Assembly (NCBI GenBank): GCA_002304835.1
Contig: DBPK01000012.1
Coordinates: 9,688 to 39,197 of the forward strand
From: Firmicutes bacterium UBA1422
GTDB lineage: Bacteria > Bacillota > Clostridia > Peptostreptococcales > Anaerovoracaceae
Direction: 5' to 3'
DNA length: 29,510 bases
Positions 15,484 to 23,096 of this stretch are shown one piece after another (the stretch's first letter is position 1; each line of letters starts with the position of its first letter). The notes under the pieces were generated by a model. The model was not told where the DNA came from. It made no database searches and worked only from the letters and a program-made list of their open reading frames with translations. Made by a program: the position numbers and the translations under genes.

Positions 15484-16263
15484 ACCATCAATATCGGTGT
15501 GGGCAAAGCCAACAGCAGTGTTTCAAAGCTTATCATGCTGGGCATTTTAGCAGGCGCTTTTATTGCTTTTGCGGCGGCAGGATCAAATATGGCAGCATTC
15601 AATGCGCTGGGAGATGCGGGAACATTCGGCTACGGAAGATGGATAGCAGGTATGGTATTCGCGACCGGACTGATGCTGGTAGTTTGCTGCGGAGCGGAGC
15701 TTTTTACAGGGAACACACTTATGATATGCTCAGTTCTGGAAAAGAAGATCAATGTCAGCGGTATGCTGAGAAACTGGGTAATAGTTTATATCGCCAACTT
15801 GGTGGGATCCATATTTATTGCTTATCTGGTAGTTAACTCAGGACTGCTGGGATCCGGTGACGGAGCTCTTGGAGCAACAACAGTAAGTATAGCGGCAGGT
15901 AAGTGCAATCTGGAGTTCATCCCCGCATTTTTCAGGGGAATACTTTGTAACTGGCTGGTATGCCTGGCAGTTTGGATGGCATTCGGATCAGATACAATGG
16001 TCGGAAAATTCTTCAGTTGCTTCTTCCCCATATCACTGTTCGTTACCTCGGGATATGAACACAGTGTAGCCAACATGTACTACATACCCGCAGGTCTTTT
16101 TGCAAAAGGCGAATTCGGCGCTTCTCTTGATCCGGCCGTTATAGAAAACCTTACATGGGGCGGATTTTTCATCGACAACCTTATACCTGTAACTTTAGGT
16201 AACATTGTAGGTGGAATGATACTGGTCGGTATGGTATACTGGTTCTCATATAAGAAAGCTTAA
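15376..16263 (+). CDS. focA: Formate/nitrite transporter family channel
   Basis: Membrane channel for formate or a similar small anion; 295 residues from ATG 15376. The core (from about residue 28) has the FNT pattern: ILDATINIGVGKANSSVSKLIMLGILAGAFIAFAAAGSNMAAFN, GAELFTGNTLM (about 110-120) and an in-membrane sequence GILCNWLVCLAVWMAF with six hydrophobic segments. The N-terminus is unusual: MAPLEPTEKLETA and then, 24 codons later, MAPLKPAEILDAT, a local duplication joined by an Ala/Pro-rich linker. The second ATG (15448) would also give a normal-length FNT protein (271 residues). No ribosome binding site precedes either ATG, and an in-frame GTG at 15316 cannot be excluded. Downstream are mobA and fdhD; formate transport fits the fdh context. 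Confidence 0.93.
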   Translation: MAPLEPTEKLETAPKAAAPKPSNSMAPLKPAEILDATINIGVGKANSSVSKLIMLGILAGAFIAFAAAGSNMAAFNALGDAGTFGYGRWIAGMVFATGLMLVVCCGAELFTGNTLMICSVLEKKINVSGMLRNWVIVYIANLVGSIFIAYLVVNSGLLGSGDGALGATTVSIAAGKCNLEFIPAFFRGILCNWLVCLAVWMAFGSDTMVGKFFSCFFPISLFVTSGYEHSVANMYYIPAGLFAKGEFGASLDPAVIENLTWGGFFIDNLIPVTLGNIVGGMILVGMVYWFSYKKA

Positions 16264-16298
16264 AAAAGCGTATATCCGGGCGCAAAACCGGAATTATT

Positions 16299-16889
16299 AT
16301 GGAATTTAACAATTGCTCACTTATTATCCTTGCGGGAGGCAAAAGTTCCAGAATGGGACGAAACAAAGCACACCTCCGTTGGAAGGCCAAATGTTTTCTG
16401 GATATAATCATCGAAAAGGGAAAGAGTCTCGGTTTCGGTGAGATAATACTGTCCGGATACAGGGGAAAAGTGAGCGATTGTTTTTCTGTAGAAGATGAAT
16501 TGAAAGAAAGGGGGCCTCTGGGCGGTCTGCATGCATGTTTTAAAGCCGCTTCTTTTGAAGACTGCTTTGTTATAACTGTGGATTCTCCCCTTGTTTCGCC
16601 GGATACTATGAAGAAACTGCTTTGTGAACACATCAACTGCGGAAATGAAGTGACTCTTCTTAAGCATGAAGAAAAAATCGAACCTCTTATAGGCATATAC
16701 AAAAGGGAATTTTACAGAAAGATATACCCGGTCATACAAAAGGGATCTGCACCGGTTTTCAGGGCTCTTGACAGGGCAGAAGTAAGGATACTTGAAATAG
16801 AAGGACTTGAAAAAGAGATACTTAACATCAACACAAAAGATGCATATGAAGAATTTTTGAAAGAAAATGAAAATAGTCGCGCAGTATGA
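16299..16889 (+). CDS. mobA: Molybdenum cofactor guanylyltransferase
   Basis: Transfers GMP from GTP to Mo-molybdopterin, giving the guanine dinucleotide cofactor that formate dehydrogenases use. 196 residues, near the usual length. N-terminal nucleotide-binding motif LAGGKSSRMGRNK (about 10-22), ERGPLGGLHA (about 70-79) and the metal-binding VDSPLVSP (about 94-101) in place of the more common DxPFV. A short stem TCCGG/CCGGA (16275-16279 with 16287-16291) lies just before the ATG, and only a weak GGA is seen as ribosome binding site. It is 35 nt downstream of focA and overlaps fdhD by 23 nt, so the three are probably one operon. Confidence 0.92.
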   Translation: MEFNNCSLIILAGGKSSRMGRNKAHLRWKAKCFLDIIIEKGKSLGFGEIILSGYRGKVSDCFSVEDELKERGPLGGLHACFKAASFEDCFVITVDSPLVSPDTMKKLLCEHINCGNEVTLLKHEEKIEPLIGIYKREFYRKIYPVIQKGSAPVFRALDRAEVRILEIEGLEKEILNINTKDAYEEFLKENENSRAV

Positions 16890-17670
16890 AAATCTTCCGG
16901 TATCAAAGCCGGAACCCATAAGAAAAATGTTCAAAGGCAGCGATGACATAAAGGCGCATCCGGATCCTGTTATACAGGAGCATTTTATGGATGTATATGT
17001 CAACGGTGCTTTTTGTTTTGATCTTTGCTCGTCCCCCGTTTGCCTTGAACAGCTTGTTGCGGGGCATCTTCTGACTCAGGGACACATAAAGAGCATAAAG
17101 GATATAGAGAAAATTGAAATAAAAGGTTTGGCGGCAAAGGCAGATGTTATTCTTGCCAAGGGCATAAAAACTGAGCTGCCCATAGAATCAAAGGATGCAG
17201 TCAGGATAGCAGCGGGAGGAGGCGAAAAAGCAAAAAAGGCTGGGCTCACACCTCTTCCGGCGGTGAAAAACAGAATAACAGGAGACGCTGCCCGCAGAAA
17301 GAACATATTCACACAGGCAGAGACTCTTTATAAATCTTCGGAAGTTTTTTTTGAAACAGGGGCGGCACACAGCTCTTCCCTGTCTTTTGAAGGAGAAATA
17401 AAATACTCCTTTTATGACGTCAGTCGCCATAATACCGTTGACAAAGCCATCGGACAGGCACTTATAGACGGAGCAGATCTTTCAAAGGCAATTCTCTTTA
17501 CCAGCGGCAGGATGCCCCTTGACATGATAGTTAAGGCCGTTAGATGCAGGATACCCATAGTATGTTCCAGATCTGCACCTTCAGGAGAGGCCCTTAAGAT
17601 GGCACGCATATGTAATGTGTCTCTTGCAGGGTTTGTAAGGGGAGAGAGAATGAACATATATAATGATTGA
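16867..17670 (+). CDS. fdhD: FdhD-type formate dehydrogenase accessory protein lacking the usual CxxC
   Basis: FdhD relays sulfur from cysteine desulfurase IscS to the molybdenum cofactor of formate dehydrogenase. 267 residues. The family fold is clear: LVAGHLLTQGHI (about 64-75), FFETGAAHSSSL, ILFTSGRMPLDMIVKAV, IVCSRSAPSGEALKMA and GFVRGERMNIY at the end. However, the region where E. coli FdhD has the catalytic C121xxC124 reads VRIAAGGGEKAKKAG, with no cysteine. The protein may use another cysteine or act without sulfur relay; the known enzyme activity should not be assumed. It starts inside mobA (23-nt overlap) with a weak ribosome binding site, so translation is probably coupled. Confidence 0.9.
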   Translation: MKIVAQYENLPVSKPEPIRKMFKGSDDIKAHPDPVIQEHFMDVYVNGAFCFDLCSSPVCLEQLVAGHLLTQGHIKSIKDIEKIEIKGLAAKADVILAKGIKTELPIESKDAVRIAAGGGEKAKKAGLTPLPAVKNRITGDAARRKNIFTQAETLYKSSEVFFETGAAHSSSLSFEGEIKYSFYDVSRHNTVDKAIGQALIDGADLSKAILFTSGRMPLDMIVKAVRCRIPIVCSRSAPSGEALKMARICNVSLAGFVRGERMNIYND

Positions 17671-17703
17671 AAAAGACCGCAGAAAAATCTTCTGCGGTCT
17701 TTT
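17671..17703. terminator. Bidirectional terminator between fdhD and the GGGtGRT gene
   Basis: A 14-bp perfect stem, 17671-17684 with 17690-17703, has an AAATC loop. A tracts on one arm and T tracts on the other make it functional on both strands. It immediately follows the fdhD stop codon and lies 15 nt past the end of the convergent gene. Confidence 0.93.
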
Positions 17704-17718
17704 TTAAAAACAAAAAGT

Positions 17719-18717
17719 CTATTTCATTGCTTCTTCCACGGCCACGGCCACGGCCACGGTGGCACCCACCATAGGGTTGTTCCCCATGCCGATGAATCCC
17801 ATCATCTCAACATGTGTTGGAACGGAAGAAGAACCTGCAAACTGAGCATCTGAATGCATGCGGCCCATGGTATCGGTCAGACCGTAGGAAGCCGGGCCCG
17901 CTCCCATATTATCCGGGTGCAGAGTCCTGCCTGTACCTCCGCCTGAGGCAACAGAAAAATATTTCTTGCCTGCAAGAACGCATTCCTTTTTGTAGGTGCC
18001 TGCCACGGGATGCTGGAAACGGGTGGGGTTGGTGGAATTCCCGGTGATGGAAACGTCCACTGTCTCCATATGCATAATGGCAACGCCCTCCCTGACATCA
18101 TCAGCTCCGAAACATCTTATCTTACTTCTCTCACCATCGGAGTAGGCTGTTTCTTTTAGTATTTCTATCTTACAGGTACAGTAATTGAACTTTGTTTGGC
18201 AATATGTGAATCCGTTTATCCTTGAGATGATAAGGGCGGCATCTTTGCCAAGCCCGTTAAGTATTACGCGAAGCGGTTTCTTCCTTGATCTGTTGGCGCT
18301 GTTTGCAATACCGATGGCTCCTTCTGCCGCAGCAAAGGATTCGTGGCCTGCAAGAAAAGCAAAGCAGTTGGTTTCTTCTGACAAGAGCATGGCTCCCAGA
18401 TTACCGTGACCCAGACCGACTTTTCTTTCTTCGGCAACAGAGCCTTCTATGCAGAAGGCCTGAAGACCATGGCCAATGGCTTCTGCGGCTTGTTTGGCTG
18501 TGGTACAGCCTTCTTTTATTGCAATGGCAGCACCGGCGGTATAAGCCCAGAATGCATCATCGAAGGCGATGGGTTGAACGTTTTTAACGATTTCATGGGG
18601 ATCAAAACCCTTATGATTGCAAATTTCCTTAGCTTCTTCAAGGGAACTGATCCCGTAATTTGCCAGCACTTTGTTTATTTTATCTATTCTTCTTTCGTAA
18701 TTTTCAAATAAAGTCAT
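17719..18717 (-). CDS. GGGtGRT protein, function unknown
   Basis: 332 residues, named for the motif GGGTGRT, seen at residues 259-265 (SVASGGGTGRTLHPDNMGAGPASYGLTDTMGRMH). It has no signal peptide or membrane segment, so it should be cytoplasmic. Cysteines are at about residues 33, 71, 89 and 118, a cluster in TYCQTKFNYCTC, and two further ones. Glycine-rich stretches (GHGNLGAMLL, GLGKDAALI) could bind a nucleotide or cofactor, but I recognise no catalytic family. The C-terminus is VAVAVAVEEAMK, coded by a hexanucleotide repeat. SD GGAGGG precedes the ATG. It is the second gene of a two-gene operon, 15 nt after a NifU/IscU-like gene, which suggests a role with Fe-S clusters; this is inference from context. 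Confidence 0.85.
   Translation of the reverse strand: MTLFENYERRIDKINKVLANYGISSLEEAKEICNHKGFDPHEIVKNVQPIAFDDAFWAYTAGAAIAIKEGCTTAKQAAEAIGHGLQAFCIEGSVAEERKVGLGHGNLGAMLLSEETNCFAFLAGHESFAAAEGAIGIANSANRSRKKPLRVILNGLGKDAALIISRINGFTYCQTKFNYCTCKIEILKETAYSDGERSKIRCFGADDVREGVAIMHMETVDVSITGNSTNPTRFQHPVAGTYKKECVLAGKKYFSVASGGGTGRTLHPDNMGAGPASYGLTDTMGRMHSDAQFAGSSSVPTHVEMMGFIGMGNNPMVGATVAVAVAVEEAMK
17736..17759 (-). repeat. Hexanucleotide tandem repeat, four copies of CCACGG
   Basis: Four perfect copies of CCACGG on the plus strand encode the alternating Val/Ala tail of the GGGtGRT protein. Changes in copy number would keep the frame and alter only the tail length. Confidence 0.85.
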
Positions 18718-18732
18718 GATCAGCCCTCCGTT

Positions 18733-19425
18733 CTACTCTTCTCGGGGATCGATATACCTTACGGCATCATCGAAACGCCCGTATTTGCCTGAAGCATCTT
18801 TGACAGCCTTTGCGGGATCTGTGCCTTTTTTTATGGAGGCCATCATCTTCCCTATATGAACAAATTCATAACCTATGATCTCATCATCTTTATCAAGCCC
18901 TATCCTTGTCACGTAACCTTCAACAATATCAAGGTATCTGGGGCCTTTGACCGCTGTTCCGTAAGTTGTGGCCACCTGACTCCTGAGCCCCTTTCCAAGA
19001 TCTTCAAGACCTGCACCCACAGGCAGTCCGCCTTCCGAGAAAGCTGTTTGTGTCCGCCCGTATACTATCTGAAGAAAAAGTTCCCTCATGGCCGTATTTA
19101 TGGCATCGCAAACGAGATCGGTATTCAAGGCTTCCAGGATGGTTTTGCCCGGCAGGATCTCTGAAGCCATGGCAGCAGAATGTGTCATGCCGCTACAGCC
19201 GATGGTTTCTATAAGAGCCTCCTGTATTATGCCTTCTTTGACATTAAGGGTAAGCTTACATGCTCCCTGGTGGGGAGCGCATCCTCCAACCCCGTGGGTA
19301 AGGCCGCTGATGTCTTTGATTTCCCTGGCCTTTATCCATCTGCCCTCCTCGGGTATAGGAGACGGTCCGTGATTTGCATTGTTTCTTACAGGACACATAT
19401 CGCTTACTTCTTTTGAGTAGATCAT
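18733..19425 (-). CDS. NifU/IscU-like iron-sulfur cluster assembly scaffold protein
   Basis: 230 residues. The central part resembles the IscU/NifU-N fold: LNVKEGIIQEALIETIGCSGMTHSAAMASEILPGKTILEAL, corresponding to the first conserved cysteine region of IscU. An N-terminal segment with cysteines (MCPVRNNANHG, GGCAPHQGAC) and a C-terminal segment with no clear match (DIVEGYVTRIGLDKDDEIIGYEFVHIG) are extra. It is longer than IscU (about 130) and lacks the NifU thioredoxin-like C-terminal domain. SD GAGAGGAGTG precedes the ATG. It is the first gene in the operon with the GGGtGRT protein and would supply or hold an Fe-S cluster; the client is not known. Transcription diverges from pcrA. Confidence 0.85.
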   Translation of the reverse strand: MIYSKEVSDMCPVRNNANHGPSPIPEEGRWIKAREIKDISGLTHGVGGCAPHQGACKLTLNVKEGIIQEALIETIGCSGMTHSAAMASEILPGKTILEALNTDLVCDAINTAMRELFLQIVYGRTQTAFSEGGLPVGAGLEDLGKGLRSQVATTYGTAVKGPRYLDIVEGYVTRIGLDKDDEIIGYEFVHIGKMMASIKKGTDPAKAVKDASGKYGRFDDAVRYIDPREE

Positions 19426-19475
19426 TTAAGCACTCCTCTCTGATTTTATAATTTTTATGCTTATTTATCACAGAA

Positions 19476-19481
19476 ATTATA
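19476..19481 (-). promoter_or_regulatory. -10 box for the scaffold/GGGtGRT operon
   Basis: A perfect minus-strand TATAAT is at 19476-19481, about 50 nt before the ATG at 19425. I see no convincing -35 box at 17 +/- 1 nt. Confidence 0.5.
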
Positions 19482-19514
19482 ACATATTAGTTTCAGCAAT
19501 TCCATATTATATGT

Positions 19515-19520
19515 TAGAAT
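19515..19520 (+). promoter_or_regulatory. -10 box of pcrA, predicted leaderless
   Basis: TAGAAT at 19515-19520 predicts +1 at 19527, the A of the pcrA ATG. The -35 region is a weak match (TTCAGC at 19492-19497). No ribosome binding site precedes the ATG. Confidence 0.4.
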
Positions 19521-19526
19521 AGAACC

Positions 19527-21776
19527 ATGGCTTATTCATATGATTTGAACAAAAAACAGCTTGAAGCTGTCATGCATACAGAAGGTCCTTTGCTGATATT
19601 GGCAGGAGCCGGCAGCGGCAAGACCAGCACAATGACTCACAGGATAGCACACCTGATAAAGGAGAAGGGTGTTGATCCTTACAATATATTGGCGGTGACT
19701 TTCACAAATAAAGCGGCAGGAGAAATGAGGGAAAGGGTAGAAAAACTTCTGGGAGGAACCAATCATTTGTGGATAATGACATTTCATGCCGCCTGTTTGA
19801 GGATACTGAGAATTGAAGGCGGCCTTTCCCGATATACCCGTGATTTTGCCGTTTATGATCCTATAGATCAGAAAGCAGTTATAAAGAATATAATAAAAGA
19901 ATACAATATAGAAGAAAAAAACTTTCCCTACCGAATGTTGATCTCGGTGATCAGCAAGTGCAAGGAAGCACAACATTCACCTGAGGACTACAGGAAAATA
20001 CAAGAAAAAAATTCCCATACTGAGACGATATACCGTGTATATAAAAGATATGAAGAAGTATTGAAGAAAAACAATGCAATGGATTTTGACGATCTTCTTC
20101 TCAATACCGTAAGACTTTTCCGGGAGAATGAAGAGATACTTTCAAAATACCGGAAAAGATTCCGTTATGTAATGGTGGATGAGTATCAGGACACAAACAG
20201 GATACAGTACAGGCTAATAAAAATGCTTGCTGAAGAGCATAAAAATCTTTGTGTGGTAGGCGATGACGACCAGTGCATATATCAGTGGAGGGGAGCGGAT
20301 ATTTCCAATATACTCAACTTTGAAAAGGATTTTCCCGGTACAAAAGTCGTCAAGCTTGAACAGAACTACAGGTCAACAGGAAATATATTAAAAGCTGCCT
20401 ATTCAGTAATAAAAAACAATACAAAAAGAAAACCCAAAAAGCTTTGGACCGAAGCAGAAGAAGGAAGCAAAATAATTTACTGCAGAGCAGATGACGAAAA
20501 AGCGGAAGCTCATTATGTTGCTCAGGAAATAGACAGGTTATGCGGCCCGGGGAGGTCCTTCAGTGATTTCGCTGTGCTTTACAGAACAAATGTACAGTCA
20601 AGGACCTTTGAAGAGGCCTTTTCGGCCAGAGATATCCCCTACAGAGTTGTAGGCGGCACCAGATATTATGAGAGAAAAGAGATAAAGGACATGATGGCTT
20701 ATATGAGGCTGGTGCAGAACCCGGATGACGATATTTCTCTCACACGGATAATAAACGAACCCAAAAGAGGCGTGGGACAAAAAACACTGGACAAATTAAA
20801 AGCTCTGGCATCAGTGCGGGGGCAGTCGCTTTTTTCTGTTTTGGGTGATTATGAGGTCATGGATTCCCTGCAGGGAAGGAGCGGGAGAGAACTTAAAGAG
20901 ATGCACGATGCCGTAAAAAGCTATAGCATCGAAAAAGAAAATCTCAGGGTTTCTGACATATATGACGGACTACTGGTGGGAAGCGGGTACATCAAAGCTC
21001 TTGAAGCCCAAAACACCACAGAAGCCGACGGACGCATAGAAAACCTCATGGAATTCAAATCTGTGATATACGATTTTGAAAATGACTCCATGGGGGAAGA
21101 GGCTCCTTCTCTTACGGGATTTCTCGAAAAAATAGCATTGCTGTCAGATGTGGACAATCATGATCCTTCTGAGAATGCGGTAGTTCTTATGACACTGCAC
21201 AGTGCAAAAGGTCTTGAGTTTGATTTTGTTTTTATGCCGGGAATGGAAGACGGACTTTTTCCCGGATGGCGAAAGCTTGATGAACCTGATGAAATGGAAG
21301 AAGAAAGACGGCTATGCTATGTGGGAATGACAAGGGCAAAGGAGAGACTATGTTTTACAGGAGCCGCTTACAGGACTATGTACGGAAGAGGGGACTACAC
21401 CAGAGAATCATCTTTTTTAAGGGAACTGGATCCAAAACTTACTGACGGGGATGCCATATTCAGAAAGAGAGAAGAAGTAAGGCTTGGAGAAAAGGTGGAT
21501 CTGGACGGGTTCTCAAAAGAAGAACCTCTAAGACCATTTGAAGAAAGATTTTCGGGATCCGGAAATGCAAATATCCTAAGAAAAGCAGTAAGCGAAGTAC
21601 ATGAAAAGAGTGAAAAAAAAGAAAGCTTTATCGCGGGAGATAAAGTTGCCCACAGCAAATTCGGGACCGGCCTTGTTGTCTCTTCCCAAGGGAAAGTCAT
21701 CACTGTGATATTTGATAAAGCAGGAACAAAAAAACTTGCGGCTGATATAGCCCCTCTCAAGAAAATAAAAGAGTAG
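19527..21776 (+). CDS. pcrA: ATP-dependent DNA helicase PcrA (UvrD/Rep family)
   Basis: Superfamily 1A 3'-5' helicase for DNA repair and replication restart. 749 residues, normal for PcrA. Q-motif-like start (NKKQLEAVMHTEGPLLILAG), Walker A AGAGSGKT (26-33), motif Ia TFTNKAAGEM, Walker B VDEYQDTN (about 219-226), GDDDQCIYQWRGAD, LEQNYRS, VLYRTN, LMTLHSAKGLEFDFVFMPGMEDGLFP, and YVGMTRAK. The extreme C-terminus (about 700-749) carries the Tudor-like KVAHSKFGTG segment typical of PcrA. ATG 19527 has no ribosome binding site, but the family N-terminus fits. It begins a rightward transcript and is followed 18 nt later by the Smr-like gene. Confidence 0.97.
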   Translation: MAYSYDLNKKQLEAVMHTEGPLLILAGAGSGKTSTMTHRIAHLIKEKGVDPYNILAVTFTNKAAGEMRERVEKLLGGTNHLWIMTFHAACLRILRIEGGLSRYTRDFAVYDPIDQKAVIKNIIKEYNIEEKNFPYRMLISVISKCKEAQHSPEDYRKIQEKNSHTETIYRVYKRYEEVLKKNNAMDFDDLLLNTVRLFRENEEILSKYRKRFRYVMVDEYQDTNRIQYRLIKMLAEEHKNLCVVGDDDQCIYQWRGADISNILNFEKDFPGTKVVKLEQNYRSTGNILKAAYSVIKNNTKRKPKKLWTEAEEGSKIIYCRADDEKAEAHYVAQEIDRLCGPGRSFSDFAVLYRTNVQSRTFEEAFSARDIPYRVVGGTRYYERKEIKDMMAYMRLVQNPDDDISLTRIINEPKRGVGQKTLDKLKALASVRGQSLFSVLGDYEVMDSLQGRSGRELKEMHDAVKSYSIEKENLRVSDIYDGLLVGSGYIKALEAQNTTEADGRIENLMEFKSVIYDFENDSMGEEAPSLTGFLEKIALLSDVDNHDPSENAVVLMTLHSAKGLEFDFVFMPGMEDGLFPGWRKLDEPDEMEEERRLCYVGMTRAKERLCFTGAAYRTMYGRGDYTRESSFLRELDPKLTDGDAIFRKREEVRLGEKVDLDGFSKEEPLRPFEERFSGSGNANILRKAVSEVHEKSEKKESFIAGDKVAHSKFGTGLVVSSQGKVITVIFDKAGTKKLAADIAPLKKIKE

Positions 21777-21794
21777 AATCAATAAGGAAGGAGA

Positions 21795-22139
21795 ATGATG
21801 GCTGTAAAAGTAAAAGAGATAAACCTGGAACGGGGCATGCCGGATGTGACAGAAGCAATAAAGAGAATGATGAACGGTCTCACCACCGCAAAGAGATCAG
21901 GTTGCAGAGCGGCCATACTTATACACGGGTACGGATCCTCCGGAGCCGGCGGTATAATCAAAAAAGAAGTGGGATCAAAACTGAAGAGCCCATCTCTTAG
22001 GGGGATAGCAAGGGATAGCGTAAGGGGAGAAAACTGGACCATCAAAAAGAAAGAGTTCCTTGATATTTGCCCTGCTCTTATGGAATTTGAAAGGCATATA
22101 TACGGGAACAAAGGAATAACAGTGGTGCTCTTAAAATGA
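21795..22139 (+). CDS. Small Smr-domain-like protein
   Basis: 114 residues, soluble. It resembles a stand-alone Smr domain: VKEINLERGMPDVTEAIKRMMNGLTTAKRSGCRAAILIHGYGSSGAGGIIKKEV, with LIHGYGSSG in place of the usual IHGKGTG. Smr domains act as nucleic-acid endonucleases or RNA-binding modules in MutS2 and similar proteins; activity of this short version is unknown. Two ATGs (21795 and 21798) follow AAGGAG; the second has better spacing, and I report the longer form. The stop codon overlaps the pgeF start (ATGA), so translation is coupled. Confidence 0.75.
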   Translation: MMAVKVKEINLERGMPDVTEAIKRMMNGLTTAKRSGCRAAILIHGYGSSGAGGIIKKEVGSKLKSPSLRGIARDSVRGENWTIKKKEFLDICPALMEFERHIYGNKGITVVLLK

Positions 22140-23026
22140 ATGAAATCATTTGGAAAAAGAAAAACAGTACAGGGGCTCTTTTTGTAAAAGAGGAAAAAGG
22201 TGTTGTTTATCTCGGGTTCAAAGCACTGGAAAGAACAAGGCTGGTGAAACATGGTTTTTCAACAAGACTTGGGGGAGTAAGTGAAGGATGCTACAGCACA
22301 ATGAATCTTTCCTTCACCACAGGGGATAAAAAAGAAAATGTTGAAGAAAATCTCAGACGAATGGGAGATGCTCTGGGGATAAAGCCGTCGGACATGACAG
22401 CGCCTTATCAGGCCCATAGTGTAAATGTAAGGAGAGTAGGGAAAGAAGACAAAGGGAAAGGGATCACAAGAGAAAAAGACCCGGAAGAAACGGATGGACT
22501 TATGACTGATGTGCCGGGACTGATGCTTGTGACAGGACATGCGGATTGTTTCCCTCTTTTTATAGTTGATATCGAAAGAAGAGCCATAGCCTTGAGCCAC
22601 TCCGGATGGAAGGGAACGGCAAACCGGATAGGGCAGATGACTCTTCTTGCAATGAAAAAGGAATTCGGCACGCGGCCTGACAATGCGGTCGTCTGCATTG
22701 GTCCGGGAATAGGCCAAGAATGCTATGAAGTAGGAGAAGATGTTGCCATAGAGGCAAGAAAAAATTTCCATAAAAAAAACTGGGAGCAAATACTGATACA
22801 AAAAAAAGACTTTCCTGGTATCTCCCGGGGGTCTAAAGCAGAAGAACCCAAATATATGATGGACCTTTCAAGGGCGAATGAAATAATATTTGAGGAAGCC
22901 GGGGTAAAAAAAGAAAACATACACACGGCAGATATATGTACGATGTGTAACAGCGACTTGCTTTTTTCCCACAGAAAGATGGGTGAAAAGAGGGGAGGCC
23001 AGGCAGCCTTTTTATGCTTGGAATAA
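22136..23026 (+). CDS. pgeF: Multicopper-oxidase/laccase-domain protein (PgeF/YfiH family)
   Basis: 296 residues, usual for the family. YfiH/PgeF proteins are reported to edit peptidoglycan precursors, and other members act on purine nucleosides or polyphenols; I cannot tell which applies. Zinc/copper-site motifs are present: FSTRLGGVSEG (about 41-51), PYQAHSVNV (about 90-98), GHADCFPLFIVD (about 134-145) and LSHSGWKGTANR (about 153-164). A C-terminal ICTMCNSDLLFSHR is also typical. ATG 22136 overlaps the Smr-like stop codon by 4 nt. The promoter of the next gene overlaps the 3' end of this one. Confidence 0.9.
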   Translation: MNEIIWKKKNSTGALFVKEEKGVVYLGFKALERTRLVKHGFSTRLGGVSEGCYSTMNLSFTTGDKKENVEENLRRMGDALGIKPSDMTAPYQAHSVNVRRVGKEDKGKGITREKDPEETDGLMTDVPGLMLVTGHADCFPLFIVDIERRAIALSHSGWKGTANRIGQMTLLAMKKEFGTRPDNAVVCIGPGIGQECYEVGEDVAIEARKNFHKKNWEQILIQKKDFPGISRGSKAEEPKYMMDLSRANEIIFEEAGVKKENIHTADICTMCNSDLLFSHRKMGEKRGGQAAFLCLE

Positions 23027-23074
23027 ATTTACATTTACTGTATAATATTATTATATCAACTGATACAGTATCAG
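23018..23074 (+). promoter_or_regulatory. Promoter with operator-like palindrome upstream of the saccharopine dehydrogenase-like gene
   Basis: TTGGAA (23018-23023), a 17-nt spacer and a perfect TATAAT (23041-23046) predict a start near 23053. A perfect palindrome, CTGATACAGTATCAG (23060-23074), follows it. TACTGTAT (23035-23042), overlapping the -10, is the reverse complement of ATACAGTA (23064-23071) in that palindrome. The layout is that of a repressor operator; the regulator is unknown. Confidence 0.7.
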
Positions 23075-23096
23075 AATAAAGATTTGAGGTGAAATT

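Noticed and set aside
23035..23071. A LexA (SOS) box, since TACTGTAT and ATACAGTA match the arms of the E. coli site
   Set aside because: The arms are 21 nt apart, not 4, and Firmicutes LexA uses a different consensus (GAACATATGTTC-like).
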